From Comamonadaceae bacterium (GTDB lineage Bacteria; Pseudomonadota; Gammaproteobacteria; Burkholderiales; Burkholderiaceae_C): a DNA stretch of 64,000 nucleotides. Of this stretch, positions 1 through 8,394 are shown piece after piece. The DNA lies in the NCBI GenBank assembly GCA_003599455.1, contig QZKF01000011.1:1-64000 (forward strand), read 5' to 3'. The notes beneath the pieces are model-generated. The model was given only the letters and a program-made list of their open reading frames with translations. It was not told the DNA's origin and searched no databases. Within the stretch, counting starts at the first letter, position 1. Each line of letters begins with the position of its first letter. Both the position numbers and the translations under genes were made by a program.

Positions 1-1
1 A

Positions 2-574
2 CCGCCGGCCGCGGCCCGCAGCGCTGCGCCGCCCGCGGGCCGCGCCGGCGTGATGCGCATGACCGACTTCGGCGGCCTCGAAGACCTGCCATCACCCCCG
101 GCGCCGCGCGCCACGCGCGCACCGAAGTCCCGCATCGGCACCGACAAGACCGCCGTGCCCGAGGTGCCGCGCGGCGACATGCTGCTGGTGGCCGAAAGCC
201 TGGTGGAGGGGCGCATCCTGCTCAAGCGCTTCAAGAAATACGGCCTGTCGGTGGACTGGTCGCGCGAGGCGGCGCAGGCGCTGGTGATGCTCAAGGCCCA
301 CCCGTACCGCGTGGTGGTGATCGACCGCCTCAAGGGCGAGCCCGACGCCAACCAGATCTGCCGCGTGGCCAAGCAGACCAAGGGACCCAAGGGCGCGCCG
401 GTGGTGATCATGTTCGCGCCCACGGCCGGCAGCATGGACCGCATGAAGGCCGGCCTGGCCGGCAGCGACGCCTACCTCTCGCGCTCGGTCGGCGAGGGCG
501 ACCTGTACAAGGTGCTGGCTCAGCACCGTCTGGTGAGCCTGGATGGCTTCGCGCCGACCAACGTGGGGTTTTGA
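2..574 (+). CDS. Receiver-like domain protein, 5' end outside window
   Basis: The reading frame is open back to the left edge of the window, with a Pro/Ala-rich stretch before a GTG/ATG at 50-55, so the gene probably begins upstream and only its C-terminal part is present. Counting from the GTG at 50, residues about 42-165 resemble a response-regulator receiver domain, with an aspartate (D92, in VVVIDR) at the usual phosphoacceptor position. The acidic pair expected after the first strand is replaced by AES, and the conserved lysine near the end is not where expected. It is therefore a degenerate or pseudo-receiver. No output domain follows it. What lies N-terminal to the linker cannot be seen. 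Confidence 0.65.
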   Translation, partial: PPAAARSAAPPAGRAGVMRMTDFGGLEDLPSPPAPRATRAPKSRIGTDKTAVPEVPRGDMLLVAESLVEGRILLKRFKKYGLSVDWSREAAQALVMLKAHPYRVVVIDRLKGEPDANQICRVAKQTKGPKGAPVVIMFAPTAGSMDRMKAGLAGSDAYLSRSVGEGDLYKVLAQHRLVSLDGFAPTNVGF

Positions 575-608
575 GGAAGAGCTCGACCACTCGCGAGGGT
601 GGCAAGGT

Positions 609-724
609 CTGAACGTGCGATCTGCACCACATAGCGGTCAATCAGTCGTTGGCCATATAGGACTGCGGCTTGCAGGCAGTGGTGCCACGGCTAGACTGCT
701 GCAATCGGCCAGAAGCGGAAGTTC
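609..724 (+). repeat. Left copy of diverged inverted repeat bounding the island
   Basis: This noncoding stretch matches the reverse complement of 2630-2744. The core 663-724 pairs with 2630-2691 at about 51 of 62 positions by hand alignment, including an uninterrupted block GCCACGGCTAGACTGC. The outer part (609-633) also matches, with gaps, the reverse complement of 2720-2744. It ends about 115 bases before the start of the 839 gene. It looks like a dispersed repeat family rather than IS terminal repeats, since no transposase lies between the copies. Confidence 0.6.
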
Positions 725-838
725 GTAGACCACCAAATTTTTCCGCGCAGGCGCAGTGCGGTTCTCGCGCTTAGGACGACCAGTCACTACCGACCAAGTT
801 CACCTTTTGAAGGCTAATTCATACACGAGAGGTCGAAC

Positions 839-1744
839 GTGAGAGAACAGATGTTCATGCTCGCCCTTTGGGGGGGTGGAATTGCATTCGGCAGTTGGAT
901 ACTGTTCTCAGTCTTCCTTGCTCGGCATGCTGCCAAGAAATGGCTTCATCGATTCATCCTTGTAGCGTCAATGGTAGGCGCCCCAGTCGCATATGTTGTA
1001 TGGAGCAACTGGTCCTTCAACAATGGATTGGAGGAGTTGGCAGAACTCAACAAACGAAAATTCGCGGGTGCACGTGACTATCTTGCCCAGCGCTGCGCGA
1101 AAGACCGATATGTTGCAAGCTTTGGAGTAGTCGACCCCTCTGGCGGGTTGCTTGTGCTCGCAAGGAAAGACGGGCATCTGGAGCTGCCTGATGCGCCTCC
1201 CCCCGAGTCGGCCACAAAGAAGATGCTGCGAAATCAGAAGCGCTATGGCGAGTCATATCCTGAGAGCCTGAACGCTAACCAATACAAGAGAGCGCTCGTG
1301 TGGACAAGGCAGGGCAACCCAGACGCGATTCTGAAGCTAACGTCGTTTGCGTTCGTCGAGCAGCATGAGGCTGGCCAACGGGAAAGCGGCTTTTCTTCGT
1401 TGAGACGGGGTGCTACAGGCGAACGTGTAAGAGAGAGAGTTCAGGAAAGCGGCGCGAGATACACACTCGCCATCAAAGATGTCTCTACGGTTGACGACCG
1501 AAATCATTGGGTTGCACGCGGCGAAATCTCCTTGATCGATAAAGCTAGCGGTCAAGAAATGGCGCGTTATGTCGGATTCGCTGCCAATGCAGCTCCAGCG
1601 TACATGGCTCGTACCTCCGATCCATGGGAACGGATTTCCATTTGTGACGGCGTGGAACAACGCTATGTCTATGGCCGTGAAAAGCGATTCGATGTGATGC
1701 AGTTCTTCTTCAAGGAAGTGGTCCACTTTCAGAAGTCCCACTGA
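839..1744 (+). CDS. Unknown membrane-anchored protein, 301 aa
   Basis: I do not recognise the family. The GTG start is supported by GAGAGG at 827-832, six bases upstream; an in-frame ATG at 851 is the alternative. Two hydrophobic segments (residues about 6-28 and 39-56) are followed by a soluble part of about 240 residues, so it is probably held in the inner membrane with a large domain on one side. The base composition is clearly less GC-rich than the flanking genes, and codons such as AGA and ATA occur, which suggests transfer. It sits alone on the plus strand inside the repeat-bounded island and faces two minus-strand genes. Confidence 0.6.
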   Translation: MREQMFMLALWGGGIAFGSWILFSVFLARHAAKKWLHRFILVASMVGAPVAYVVWSNWSFNNGLEELAELNKRKFAGARDYLAQRCAKDRYVASFGVVDPSGGLLVLARKDGHLELPDAPPPESATKKMLRNQKRYGESYPESLNANQYKRALVWTRQGNPDAILKLTSFAFVEQHEAGQRESGFSSLRRGATGERVRERVQESGARYTLAIKDVSTVDDRNHWVARGEISLIDKASGQEMARYVGFAANAAPAYMARTSDPWERISICDGVEQRYVYGREKRFDVMQFFFKEVVHFQKSH

Positions 1745-1804
1745 CCTTCAGTCTGGTTTGCGGCGCGCGCCCAGCGACCGTTCTCGGAACGTTGCAACGT
1801 CAGC

Positions 1805-1822
1805 TTCCGCCCAAAGCGGACG
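1805..1822 (+). repeat. Possible third, degenerate copy of island repeat
   Basis: Between the two convergent islands genes lies TTCCGCCCAAAGCGGACG, which forms a five-base-pair hairpin (TCCGC/GCGGA) and resembles the AGCGGACGTT end of the inverted repeats at 690-724 and 2630-2662. The match outside this core is weak, so chance similarity is possible. Confidence 0.25.
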
Positions 1823-1826
1823 CCGG

Positions 1827-2255
1827 TCAAGGCGAAAAATCAACGACAACTCCCCGCGATCGAAGGTGCGCCATCAATGCGTCGAGTGTCTCGAACCACT
1901 CATTTTTCTCCAGGGCCACAGCCTCAGAAAACGCAAGTGCAATCGGTTTTTCTGGTTCGGCGGCCAAGACAAGCGTGTATGTGCCGGACTTAACCCATTT
2001 GAGAAATCGAAGCAAACTGCCGTGTTCGTTGGGCGTGATGAAGTGTGCGTCCAGACCGTGTCCATCGGCGTCGAAGAAGCTCACAACACCCGACTCAACG
2101 TCAATTCCTTCATAGGCAATAGCTGCCGTGGTCGCGTCGGCATGGATTTCCACGACGCCAGACTCGTCAAACGCCAGCACTGCAGTCTTCGGTAGTTCCA
2201 GCATTAAGTTTTGATGTCCGGTTTTGGCCGAAAGCCCGCTCATTTCATCGTACAA
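1827..2255 (-). CDS. Unknown small soluble protein, 142 aa
   Basis: No family is recognised. The protein has no signal peptide or membrane segment, is acidic in its first half and contains alternating short hydrophobic strands. The start at 2255 overlaps the end of the upstream DUF2750 gene by 16 bases, so the two are probably co-transcribed and perhaps translationally coupled; in-frame methionines at codons 5 and 18 (2204) are alternative starts. It lies in the low-GC island. Pairing with DUF2750 may mean a shared function, but nothing in the sequence shows what that is. Confidence 0.55.
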   Translation of the reverse strand: MYDEMSGLSAKTGHQNLMLELPKTAVLAFDESGVVEIHADATTAAIAYEGIDVESGVVSFFDADGHGLDAHFITPNEHGSLLRFLKWVKSGTYTLVLAAEPEKPIALAFSEAVALEKNEWFETLDALMAHLRSRGVVVDFSP

Positions 2256-2623
2256 GGCGTCAGCGTTGGATTGTCGATTAGTGCTTGAACATAGCGGCGA
2301 AGCTCGCTTGGCTCCATGTCGAAACCCGTGGCACGTGGTCCACTCCAGTTGACACCAACCAGCATTCCATCGCGCTCCAAGCCATCAACCCATGACGCAC
2401 AAAACTTCTCCCAAGAGATTGCGTCAGGAACAAACCCTGAGTACGCAGGAACCTCTGAGATGACCGTTTCAGCGCGTGAGCGAGATGACCAAAACGGCTG
2501 CGCTCGACGGCCTTCGGCTGTCAACGGCGCAGGGTAGCCGCCGGCATCTTTAACTGTCCACAGCGTCGCCGATGCGGCAACTTCGCGATAGAAAGCCCAA
2601 GCTTGGGAACTGGATTGCGACAT
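2240..2623 (-). CDS. DUF2750 family protein
   Basis: This 127-residue protein carries the hallmarks of the DUF2750 family: FYREVAASATLWTVKD near the N-terminus, QPFWSSRSRAE in the middle, then PAYSGF, ISWEKF and GVNWSGPRATGFD. The family is widespread in bacteria and has no established biochemical role. The protein is soluble and near the usual family length, so it appears intact. The ATG at 2623 is seven bases from the right inverted repeat, so any promoter must lie in or beyond that repeat. It is first in a two-gene unit with the unknown 142-residue protein, which starts before this gene ends. Confidence 0.8.
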   Translation of the reverse strand: MSQSSSQAWAFYREVAASATLWTVKDAGGYPAPLTAEGRRAQPFWSSRSRAETVISEVPAYSGFVPDAISWEKFCASWVDGLERDGMLVGVNWSGPRATGFDMEPSELRRYVQALIDNPTLTPCTMK

Positions 2624-2629
2624 AGGTAG

Positions 2630-2744
2630 GAACGTCCGCTAGTGGCCGATTGCGGCAGTCTAGCCGTGGCTACGCCGTCTGCAAGCGGTAGACACAAACG
2701 CGAAGTTCTGGATGTCTGCAACGTGCTACAGAACGCACGTTCGG
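2630..2744 (-). repeat. Right copy of diverged inverted repeat bounding the island
   Basis: Reverse-complement partner of 609-724, with the best-conserved part at 2630-2691. It ends seven bases upstream of the DUF2750 start codon, so it also forms that gene's 5' region. The rest of the gap to the lplT stop (2745-2810) shows no gene. Confidence 0.6.
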
Positions 2745-2810
2745 CGCACGAGTCTGGCCGGAGGCAACCACCGCGAAGCCGCCAACCAGCCGCCTGACAA
2801 CCTTGCCAGC

Positions 2811-4094
2811 TCAGCCGTGCAGGTCGTCGCGGCGCGCGATCTCCAGCAGGCGTTCGAGCTCGTGCGGGTGGGCGCGCTGGTTGTGGCGGTGCCACAGCGC
2901 GATCAGCCACATGCAGCCCGCCACCAGCAGGCCGAAGGCGGTGATGGCGGCGAAGGCCGACCAGCCCATGCCGGTGTAGAAGCTGTAGAGCGCGCCCAGC
3001 GTCAGGATGCAGGCCTGTTCGTTGAAGTTCTGCACCGCGATCGAGCGGCCCGCGCCCATGAGGTTGTGGCCGCGGTGCTGCAGCAGCGCGTTCATCGGCA
3101 CCACCAGGAAGCCGCCCAGGCCGCCGAGCAGCACCAGGAAGGGCGCGGCCACCCACACGTTGTCGATGAAGTTCATCAGGATCACCAGCACGCCCATGCC
3201 GATGCCCAGCGGCATCACGCGCGTGGCCTGGTCCAGCCGCATGCGCATGGACGCCACCACCGCGCCGACCGCGGTGCCGAGCGCGACCACGCCCACGAGT
3301 GACGAGGCCTGCGTGGTGCCGTAGCCCAGCGCCGCGCCAGCCCAGGCCAGCACGATGTAGCGCAGGTTGCCCGAGACACCCCAGAACAGCGTGGTGGTGG
3401 CCAGCGAGATCTGGCCCAGGCGGTCGCGCCAGAGGCGGCTGTTGCAGCGCCAGAAATCGGGCAGCAGGGCCAGCGGGTTCTTCGGCATCGGCCGCGGCGT
3501 CACGCCGGTGAGCGGAATGCGGGTGTTGAACCAGGCCGCCAGCGCGTAGACCACCATCAGCGCGGCCACCGCGGCCTGCGCGGGGTGGTGGATGCCGGTG
3601 TGAAAACCGGGGATGTCGACCGCGAGCAGGTGCGCCGACACCCAGGGGCTGACGAGCTGGCCACCGAGCAGTACGCCCAGGATGATGGACGCGATGGTGA
3701 GGCCTTCGATCCAGCCGTTGGCCTTGACCAGTTGCGAGGGCGGCAGCAGCTCGGTGAGGATGCCGTACTTGGCCGGCGAGTAGGCCGCGGCACCCAGGCC
3801 CACCAGGGTGTAGGCCAGCAGCGGGTGCACGCCGGTGAGCATGAGCAGGCAGCCCACCACCTTGATGGCATTGCTCAGGAACATGACCTGCCCCTTGGGC
3901 CGCGCGTCGGCGAACGCCCCCACGAAGGGCGCGAGCACCACGTAGAACAGCGCAAACAGGGGCACCAGGGCCGCGCTCTGCCATTCGGGCGCGCCGCGCG
4001 TGCGCAGCAATTCGATGGCCGCGACGAACAGCGCGTTGTCCGCCAGCGAACTGAAGAACTGCGCCGTCATGATGGTGTAGAAGCCGCGCTTCAT
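2811..4094 (-). CDS. lplT: LplT-like lysophospholipid transporter (MFS)
   Basis: This 427-residue MFS permease opens with MKRGFYTIMTAQFFSSLADN, typical of LplT, and has about twelve hydrophobic segments with the AYSPAKYGILTELLPPSQLV stretch characteristic of the family. LplT flips lysophospholipids across the inner membrane for re-acylation. In enterobacteria it pairs with Aas; no acyltransferase gene adjoins it here, so the partner must be encoded elsewhere. It is divergent from alr, with 222 bases between the starts. The start is a plain ATG and the length is normal for the family. Confidence 0.85.
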   Translation of the reverse strand: MKRGFYTIMTAQFFSSLADNALFVAAIELLRTRGAPEWQSAALVPLFALFYVVLAPFVGAFADARPKGQVMFLSNAIKVVGCLLMLTGVHPLLAYTLVGLGAAAYSPAKYGILTELLPPSQLVKANGWIEGLTIASIILGVLLGGQLVSPWVSAHLLAVDIPGFHTGIHHPAQAAVAALMVVYALAAWFNTRIPLTGVTPRPMPKNPLALLPDFWRCNSRLWRDRLGQISLATTTLFWGVSGNLRYIVLAWAGAALGYGTTQASSLVGVVALGTAVGAVVASMRMRLDQATRVMPLGIGMGVLVILMNFIDNVWVAAPFLVLLGGLGGFLVVPMNALLQHRGHNLMGAGRSIAVQNFNEQACILTLGALYSFYTGMGWSAFAAITAFGLLVAGCMWLIALWHRHNQRAHPHELERLLEIARRDDLHG

Positions 4095-4316
4095 GGCGAT
4101 GAATTTGTGCGCCGGGCCTCGTCAGCACAGGCTGGCTGAACGGGGTGCGCCGGCATTTTTGTGCGACAGTTGACGGGTGTCTCCAGAGGTTGCCGGGTTA
4201 TAGCACGCGGCCTTGAAAGCCCGGCGCGGGCAAGCACCATGCCCGACGCCCGCACAGCCCCGGGGCTGGCACCTCCGCGACTTAACGCACGACCCATCGC
4301 ACGAACGCCGCACGCC

Positions 4317-5429
4317 ATGCCCCGTCCCATCCTCGCCACCGTCCACCCCGAGGCCCTGCGCCACAACCTGCAACGCGCGCGCGACTGCGCGCCCGACGCC
4401 CGCGTCTGGGCGGTGGTCAAGGCCAATGCCTATGGCCACGGCATCGAGCGCTGCTTCGACGCGCTGCGCAGTGCCGACGGTTTTGCGCTGCTCGACCTGG
4501 CCGAGGCCGAGCGCCTGCGCGCGCTCGACTGGCGCGGCCCGATCCAGTTGCTCGAAGGCGTGTTCGAGCCGCGCGACCTCGAGCTGTGCTCGCGCCTGCA
4601 CCTGTGGCACACGGTGCACTGCAACGAGCAGATCGACTGGCTCGCCGCGCACAAGACGCAGGTGCCGCACCGCGTGTTCCTCAAGCTCAACAGCGGCATG
4701 AACCGCCTGGGCTTCACGCCGGCCGCGTTCCGCAGCGCCTGGGCCCGGCTCAACGCGCTGCCGCAGGTGGACGAGATCACGCTCATGACCCACTTCAGCG
4801 ACGCCGACGGCCCGCGCGGCATCGCCCACCAGGTGGCCGCGTTCGAGGCCGCCACCGCCGACCTGCCGGGCGAGCGCACCCTGTGCAACAGCGCCGCCCT
4901 GCTGCGCCACCCGCGCGACGCGCTGCGCGGTGAGGGCGTGCAGAACCTCGCGGCCGACTGGGTGCGCGAGGGCATCGCGCTGTACGGCAGCGCGCCCGAC
5001 TTTCCGGCCAGGAGCGCCGCCGACTGGGGCCTGCAACCGGCCATGACGCTGGCCAGCCGCCTCATCGGCCTGCAGTCGCTGCAGGCCGGCGACACCGTGG
5101 GCTACGGCTCGGCCTTCACCGCCGACGGCCCGATGCGCATCGGCGTGGTGGCCTGCGGTTATGCCGACGGCTACCCGCGCCACGCGCCCAACGGCACGCC
5201 GGTGCTGGTCGATGGCGTGCGCACGCGCGTCGTGGGCCGCGTGAGCATGGACATGGTCACGGTCGACCTCGGGCCCGTGCCCGCCGCCGGCATGGGTTCG
5301 GAGGTGGTGCTGTGGGGGCGCGCCGCGTCGGGTGCCGTGCTGCCGATCGACGAGGTCGCGTCGGCGGCGGGCACCATCGGCTACGAGCTGATGTGCGCGG
5401 TGGCCGCGCGCGTGCCGTTCTCGGCCTGA
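4317..5429 (+). CDS. alr: Alanine racemase
   Basis: PLP-dependent interconversion of L- and D-alanine for peptidoglycan. The frame is open further upstream, but the ATG at 4317 gives [18 protein letters not shown], the normal N-terminus, and a 370-residue protein of family length. K35 in [10 protein letters not shown] is the PLP lysine. Y263 in TVGYGSAF matches the second catalytic residue, and GYADGYPR and [11 protein letters not shown] are the usual C-terminal beta-domain motifs. It is convergent with the GT39 gene, the stops being five bases apart. The 222-base region before it, shared with lplT, holds no gene and I could not define a promoter in it. Confidence 0.95.
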   Translation: MPRPILATVHPEALRHNLQRARDCAPDARVWAVVKANAYGHGIERCFDALRSADGFALLDLAEAERLRALDWRGPIQLLEGVFEPRDLELCSRLHLWHTVHCNEQIDWLAAHKTQVPHRVFLKLNSGMNRLGFTPAAFRSAWARLNALPQVDEITLMTHFSDADGPRGIAHQVAAFEAATADLPGERTLCNSAALLRHPRDALRGEGVQNLAADWVREGIALYGSAPDFPARSAADWGLQPAMTLASRLIGLQSLQAGDTVGYGSAFTADGPMRIGVVACGYADGYPRHAPNGTPVLVDGVRTRVVGRVSMDMVTVDLGPVPAAGMGSEVVLWGRAASGAVLPIDEVASAAGTIGYELMCAVAARVPFSA

Positions 5430-5434
5430 CCCGA

Positions 5435-6979
5435 TCAGGGTCGCCCGGGCGAGCAGGCAGCGAAGCCGTAGCGTTCGCAGAACGGGCTGCCCAGCACGGG
5501 CAGCCAGCGCGGGATGTCGTGGAACTCGCGCGCCACCTCGGCCAGCACGGTGTCGCGGTAGGGCTGGAAACGGAAACCCGTGCCGTCCACCGCGAAGAAG
5601 GCCACGCCTTCGATCTCGAAACGCTTCGCGCTCACGCGGTCGAAGTAGGGCGCGAACTCGGCCAGATTGGGTTCGTCGTACAGGAACACGCGGATCGGCC
5701 GGCCTTCGTACGCGCGGAAGTCGACGATCTGGTCGTCCTGCCGCGCGTGGTGGCGGCCCACGCCGAACACCGGCACGTAGCGGCCGTGGTGGAAGGCCAG
5801 CATGCCCGCCGGGTTGTAGGTGCGCGCCATCAGCGTGGCGCCGGCCGGCAGGTCCTGCCGCAGCGCGGCCACCACGGCGGGCGTCTCGCGCAGGAACACG
5901 GCGCGGTCGTGGACCTTGAACGGCTGCAACCACGACAGCGGTGCCCAGGCCACGGCCGCCACCACCAGCAGGTGCGGCAGCGACAGCGCCACCGTCCAGT
6001 TCAGGGCACTGCGCAGCGGCCGCGCGTCCAGCCGCAGGCCCACCCACAGCACGAACAGCGGCACGAAGCCCAGCACCCAGTGCAGGCCGATGGTGCGCCG
6101 CGTGGCCAGCAGCGCGAACACGATCAGCGGAAACAGCCACAGCACCGCCAGCGTGCGCGCCGTGGTGGACGACACGCCCGGCGCCACGCGCGCGGCCGCG
6201 CCGCGCCACAGCAGCCAGGGCGTGAGCAGGTACAGCGCCATGCCGATGTACACCGCGAAGGTCTTGATCGACCAGGCCGAGCCCTCGTTGCGGTTGAACA
6301 CGTTGAACATCACGTTGGTCCAGCCGTGCGTGGCGTTGAAGGCCACGTTGAGCGCGATCGAGGGCAGCGCCAGCGCGAAGATCAGGAACGGTGCCCACCA
6401 GCGCTCGCGCCGCCAGCCGAAGCAGTGCGCCGCGTAGGCGAACCCCAGCAGCGCGGCGAAGTACTTGGAGAGGAAGGCCAAGCCGAGGAACAGGCCGGCC
6501 AGCGCGTACCAGCCGGTGCCGCGCCCGGTGCTGGTGTCGGCGCGCAGGTAGGCCCAGGCCGAGAGCGCCATGAAGAAGATCAGCGGCGTGTCGGTGGTCA
6601 CCAGCACGAACATCCACGACCACGGCATCGCCAGGTACACCGCGCCGGCCAGCCAGGCGCTGGCCTCGCGGTCTTCGGGCAGGAAGCGGCGCAGCAGGTC
6701 GACCACGCCGAGCGCGATCAGGCTGGTGACCAGCAGCGTGAAGCTGCGCAGCGCCAGCGGGTGTTCGCTGACCTGGCGCAGCAGCGCGAGCAGCCAGCCC
6801 ACCATGGGCGGGTGGTCCGAATAGCCCCAGGCCGGGAACACGCCCCACTGGTAGAAGAAGGCCTCGTCGCCGGTGACCGGGAAGCCCGCGGCGATCACGA
6901 GCTTCAGCAGCAGGGTGATGGCGAACGCGCCCCAGAAGATCTGGCGCGAGGCGTGGGCGGAGAACTCGGAGGCACGCAC
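5435..6979 (-). CDS. GT39-type (ArnT/PMT-like) integral membrane glycosyltransferase
   Basis: A 514-residue polytopic protein of the ArnT/PMT_2 class, which transfers sugars from polyprenyl-phosphate donors on the periplasmic face. The acidic pair D38-E39 in PVTGDEAFFYQWG occupies the first periplasmic loop, where this family has its catalytic aspartate. YSDHPPMVGW is another family motif. About ten to eleven hydrophobic segments are followed by a C-terminal soluble portion. It lies ten bases downstream of a small four-helix transporter, and together they could export or use a lipid-linked sugar, perhaps for lipid A or a glycan. The sugar and the acceptor cannot be told from sequence. Confidence 0.85.
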   Translation of the reverse strand: MRASEFSAHASRQIFWGAFAITLLLKLVIAAGFPVTGDEAFFYQWGVFPAWGYSDHPPMVGWLLALLRQVSEHPLALRSFTLLVTSLIALGVVDLLRRFLPEDREASAWLAGAVYLAMPWSWMFVLVTTDTPLIFFMALSAWAYLRADTSTGRGTGWYALAGLFLGLAFLSKYFAALLGFAYAAHCFGWRRERWWAPFLIFALALPSIALNVAFNATHGWTNVMFNVFNRNEGSAWSIKTFAVYIGMALYLLTPWLLWRGAAARVAPGVSSTTARTLAVLWLFPLIVFALLATRRTIGLHWVLGFVPLFVLWVGLRLDARPLRSALNWTVALSLPHLLVVAAVAWAPLSWLQPFKVHDRAVFLRETPAVVAALRQDLPAGATLMARTYNPAGMLAFHHGRYVPVFGVGRHHARQDDQIVDFRAYEGRPIRVFLYDEPNLAEFAPYFDRVSAKRFEIEGVAFFAVDGTGFRFQPYRDTVLAEVAREFHDIPRWLPVLGSPFCERYGFAACSPGRP

Positions 6980-6989
6980 GGAGGGCTGC

Positions 6990-7349
6990 TCAGGCGTCGA
7001 GGGCGAGCAGGCTCACGCCCACCACGATCAGCGTGCAGCCGGCCACGCGCAGCCAGGAAAACGGCTCACCCAGCCAGAGCACGCCCAGCGCCAGCGTGAC
7101 CACGAAGCCCAGGCTCACCAGCGGGTAGGCCACGCTCACGTCCAGCCGCGATAGCACCCACAGCCAGAGCACGGCGCTGGCGCCGTAGAGCATCAGGCCG
7201 AGCCAGACCATGGGGCTGCTGAGCGCCTGCATGTAGGTGCTGCCCACGTCGGCGCTGGCGGGCGCGCCCATGCCGCGCTTCATGGCGATTTGCGCGGCCG
7301 AGGACAGCAGCACGCAGAACAGGGCCAGGCCCAGGGCGATGGATTTCAT
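6990..7349 (-). CDS. Small four-helix EamA/SMR-type transporter
   Basis: This 119-residue protein has four predicted membrane helices and the EmrE/ArnE-ArnF fold pattern: AAQIAMKRGM in helix 1, SRLDVSVAYPLVSLGFVVTL in helix 3 and a C-terminal VVGVSLLALDA. It stops ten bases before the GT39 gene. ArnE and ArnF are flippases for undecaprenyl-phosphate-aminoarabinose that work with ArnT, so a lipid-linked-sugar flippase serving the neighbouring transferase is the likely role. This is inference from position and fold; a drug/metabolite efflux function is also possible. Confidence 0.75.
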   Translation of the reverse strand: MKSIALGLALFCVLLSSAAQIAMKRGMGAPASADVGSTYMQALSSPMVWLGLMLYGASAVLWLWVLSRLDVSVAYPLVSLGFVVTLALGVLWLGEPFSWLRVAGCTLIVVGVSLLALDA

Positions 7350-7543
7350 GGGGGAGTCTCGTTGCGGCGGGTGGCCAGGGTGCAGAAGCCGATGGCGCTC
7401 GCCGGCCGGATACCGCCAGACGCCGCACGGGACGGGGCGGCCTCGTTGGCATGTGCGGTGTGGGCGGAGGGCGTCAAGCGGGGCGGTCCGGAAAGGAGTG
7501 GACCGATTTTAGGGGGGCAACCCCGCGCGCCCGGTTTTCGGGG

Positions 7544-7574
7544 TGCCCGTCCCGGCGCCGCGCCGGGACGGGCA
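7544..7574. terminator. Strong 14-bp hairpin after the TerB-associated gene pair
   Basis: A perfect 14-base inverted repeat (TGCCCGTCCCGGCG and its complement) encloses a three-base loop, six bases after the stop of the small membrane protein gene. No T-run follows on either strand, so if it stops transcription it is not a classical Rho-independent terminator; it may protect the mRNA 3' end. The remaining bases to 7349 show no gene. Confidence 0.45.
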
Positions 7575-7579
7575 GGGCA

Positions 7580-7978
7580 TCAGCGTGGCGCGGCGCTCGC
7601 CGTGACCGGTGCCTTGAACCGGCCCGCCATCCAGTGCAGTGCGATGGCCGGCACCAGCAGGCACAGCAGGCCCAGCGCCCAGCCGGTCCAGAGCAGCGGC
7701 GCGATCCAGCCCATCAGTCCATCGCCCGAGGGCAGCACCTGGCCGAGCCACTGCACCGTGCCCAGCCAGGCGGCCTGCAGCGCCTGCACCCAGGCCGGGT
7801 CGACCCACAGCGCCAGCCAGGCGGGCACCGGCCACTGGCCGGCCGCCGTGGCCACATCGCCCACCTGGCCCGAGGCGGCCATGCCGAGCAGCCATTCGGT
7901 GATCTGCACCGAGATGGCCACCAGGCCGGTCCAGCCGGCGGCCAGCAGCGCGAAGACGCCCCAGACGATGGCCCTCAC
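7580..7978 (-). CDS. Small membrane protein coupled to TerB-like gene
   Basis: A GTG start at 7978 overlaps the stop of the upstream TerB-like gene (GTGA), giving a 132-residue protein. The frame continues upstream, but that part is a GC-rich shadow of the TerB gene. Two or three hydrophobic stretches (residues about 3-27, 62-80 and 95-117) suggest an inner-membrane protein. I do not recognise a family. Translational coupling implies equimolar production with the TerB-like protein, so a complex at the membrane is plausible. Confidence 0.65.
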   Translation of the reverse strand: MRAIVWGVFALLAAGWTGLVAISVQITEWLLGMAASGQVGDVATAAGQWPVPAWLALWVDPAWVQALQAAWLGTVQWLGQVLPSGDGLMGWIAPLLWTGWALGLLCLLVPAIALHWMAGRFKAPVTASAAPR

Positions 7979-8394
7979 GACAGCGCTCCCGCGGGTGCGG
8001 AGGCCGCCGGCCGCTGGCGCCAGGCGCGCGTGAGCGCGTCCAGCAGCGCCGCTTCGCCATCGGCCTCGTGTCCGTCGGCCTGCACCACGGCCTGGCACAG
8101 GGCCACGATCCGCGCGCGCAGGGCCGGGTCGCGCACTTCGTCCAGCAGCTGCTGGCGCGTGCCCTCGTCCATGCCGGCCGAGCCGGTCCATTCGCCTTGC
8201 GCGGCCATCAGCAGGTCTTCGCAAAAGGTGTCGACCACGCCCTTGAAGGCGGCGGGATCCAGGCCGAGCTGGCGCGAGGCCTGGATGCGGTCCAGCGCGC
8301 GGATCTCGGTCAGCGAATAGTTGCCGTCGGCCACCAGGGCCATGGCCAGCAGGCGGGCGGCTGCCTCGGGGCTGTCGGTGGGGTAGGTGCGCAT
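7975..8394 (-). CDS. TerB-like (tellurite-resistance B fold) protein
   Basis: The 139-residue, mostly helical protein resembles the TerB/DjlA-type domain: an N-terminal LLAMALVADGNYSLTEIRALDRI, then VDTFCEDLL and a second acidic helix IVALCQAVVQADGHEADGEAALLDAL. The repeated aspartate/glutamate pattern after each helix is the metal-binding-like feature of the fold. Other tellurite genes (terC/D/Z) are absent, so tellurite resistance should not be inferred. It is coupled downstream to a small membrane protein and divergent from an NhaR-like regulator, with 123 bases between their starts. Confidence 0.75.
   Translation of the reverse strand: MRTYPTDSPEAAARLLAMALVADGNYSLTEIRALDRIQASRQLGLDPAAFKGVVDTFCEDLLMAAQGEWTGSAGMDEGTRQQLLDEVRDPALRARIVALCQAVVQADGHEADGEAALLDALTRAWRQRPAASAPAGALS

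Noticed and set aside
609..2744. Integron attC sites flanking the island genes
   Set aside because: No GTTRRRY core or RYYYAAC partner was found at the repeat ends, and no integrase gene is present.
4122..7099. Very long open frames antisense or out of frame to alr and the GT39 gene
   Set aside because: They are Arg/Ala/Pro-rich, lack conserved motifs and mirror genes with clear family signatures; typical artefacts of very high GC.
7975..8394. Tellurite-resistance operon
   Set aside because: Only one TerB-like protein is present; terZ/C/D/E and related genes are absent.
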